Part shown: piece by piece, positions 35,186 through 35,681 of the stretch
Position numbering within the stretch: the first letter of the stretch is position 1
Layout of the letters: each line of letters starts with the position of its first letter
The notes under the pieces: model-generated
The model's input: only the letters and a program-made list of their open reading frames with translations
Told to the model about the DNA's origin: nothing
Database searches by the model: none
Position numbers and translations under genes: made by a program
Assembly (NCBI GenBank): GCA_024641665.1
Contig: JAHECP010000041.1
Coordinates: 1 to 35,681 of the forward strand
Origin: Acidobacteriota bacterium
GTDB taxonomy: Bacteria; Acidobacteriota; Vicinamibacteria; Vicinamibacterales; JAHECP01
Reading direction: 5' to 3'
DNA length: 35,681 nucleotides

Positions 35186-35588
35186 GAGCGAACGCGCGCG
35201 CAAGCGCGCCACGTCCCGCCCGCTGCTTCCGGCGCTGCTGCGCGCGGTCGAGGCGGCGCACGACAAGAAGGCCTCCGGTGTCGTCGCGCTCGATCTGCGC
35301 AAGGCGTCGGCGTTCACCGACTACTTCCTGGTCTGTTCCGGGCGGAACGTGCGCCAGGTGAAGGCCATCGCCGATGCCATCGAGGAGTCGCTGCGCGCCG
35401 TGGGCCAGCGGCCGTCGCTCGTCGAGGGTTACGCGCGCGCCGAGTGGGTCCTCATGGACTTCTTCGACTTCGTGGTGCACGTCTTCACGCCCGACACGCG
35501 GCGCTTCTACGCGCTCGAGCGGCTCTGGGGCAACGCCGAGCGCATCGAGTTCCCCGGGCCGGGCGAAGAGCCCCCGTCCCCCGAGTAG
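35178..35588 (+). CDS. rsfS: Ribosomal silencing factor RsfS
   Basis: This 136-aa protein matches the RsfS/DUF143 family: LDLRKASAFTDYFLVCSGRNVRQVKAIAD and the later EWVLMDFFDFVVHVFTPDTRRFYALERLWG, both shown in shortened parts of the family core. RsfS binds L14 on the 50S subunit and blocks joining with 30S during starvation. The ATG at 35178 overlaps the nadD end by 8 bp. A basic N-terminal extension (KSERARKRATSRP) is unusual but small. A proline-rich tail ends the protein. Confidence 0.93.
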   Translation: MAKSERARKRATSRPLLPALLRAVEAAHDKKASGVVALDLRKASAFTDYFLVCSGRNVRQVKAIADAIEESLRAVGQRPSLVEGYARAEWVLMDFFDFVVHVFTPDTRRFYALERLWGNAERIEFPGPGEEPPSPE

Positions 35589-35602
35589 CCGTCCGCCGCG
35601 CG

Positions 35603-35623
35603 CCCCGGCGCCGCCGGCCGGGG
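35603..35623 (+). terminator. Possible hairpin after rsfS
   Basis: CCCCGGC (35603-35609) pairs with GCCGGGG (35617-35623) around a 7-nt loop, 15 bp beyond the rsfS stop. No T-run follows. Confidence 0.35.
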
Positions 35624-35633
35624 TCCGGCTGCG

Positions 35634-35681
35634 GTGAGGCCGGTGTGGTCGCGCGCCGCGGCCGAGGCGGTCCTCTCGGTG
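35634..35681 (+). CDS. Possible start of a further gene, cut by the window edge
   Basis: A GTG at 35634 opens a frame reading VRPVWSRAAAEAVLSV to the right edge. No family can be named from 16 residues, and the usual rlmH start that often follows rsfS is not seen. Confidence 0.25.
   Translation, partial: MRPVWSRAAAEAVLSV

Overview
The window is GC-rich DNA, densely packed with genes on both strands. Large outer-membrane receptors with an N-terminal carboxypeptidase-regulatory domain, secreted S9 and M19 peptidases, the dprA-topA-trmFO-xerC gene order and the frequent GTG/TTG starts together suggest an Acidobacteriota chromosome, perhaps near Vicinamibacterales. That is an inference from gene content; no rRNA or other taxonomic marker is present.

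Layout. 1-1281: the 3' end of a SPOR-repeat protein and a small secreted protein converge on a composite intergenic repeat. 1526-6540: an ABC-F ATPase, then a soluble NtrB-type kinase and an NtrC-type sigma-54 activator. 6590-9063: a secreted serine beta-lactamase-like hydrolase and a CapA-type protein, convergent on a terminator. 9226-18774: three tandem leftward Oar-like TonB-dependent receptors of 1006, 1003 and 1003 aa, each with its own promoter. 19009-21039: a divergent secreted S9 prolyl-oligopeptidase-type peptidase. 21052-24866 (leftward): M19 dipeptidase-like protein, membrane-anchored RidA and a GT39-type glycosyltransferase with TPRs. 24968-31016 (leftward): dprA-topA-trmFO-xerC. 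31415-32525: a TPR protein and an overlapping lipoprotein. 32671-35588: rplU-rpmA-obgE-nadD-rsfS, a ribosome-assembly and NAD cluster with overlapping genes.

How the genes may work together. The receptors, the S9 peptidase, the M19 protein and perhaps the serine hydrolase could form a peptide-scavenging locus: receptors import oligopeptides and periplasmic peptidases degrade them. This rests on family roles and proximity only. The dprA-to-xerC block handles DNA uptake, topology, tRNA methylation and chromosome-dimer resolution.

Most unusual are the non-coding and repeat structures. Two receptor genes share a 905-bp perfectly identical tract inside otherwise diverged copies, which looks like recent gene conversion. 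A 92-bp intergenic element occurs again as a 179-bp copy carrying two related 42-44-bp palindromic inserts. Two arrays with 7-bp periodicity occur: an inverted pair filling the topA-trmFO spacer, and one inside the glycosyltransferase coding region. A dyad spans the -10 box and ribosome-binding site of the beta-lactamase-like gene, the dprA leader can form alternative hairpins around a T7 run, and a perfect 24-bp palindrome precedes the two-component promoter. No CRISPR array, tRNA, rRNA, prophage or transposase was seen.
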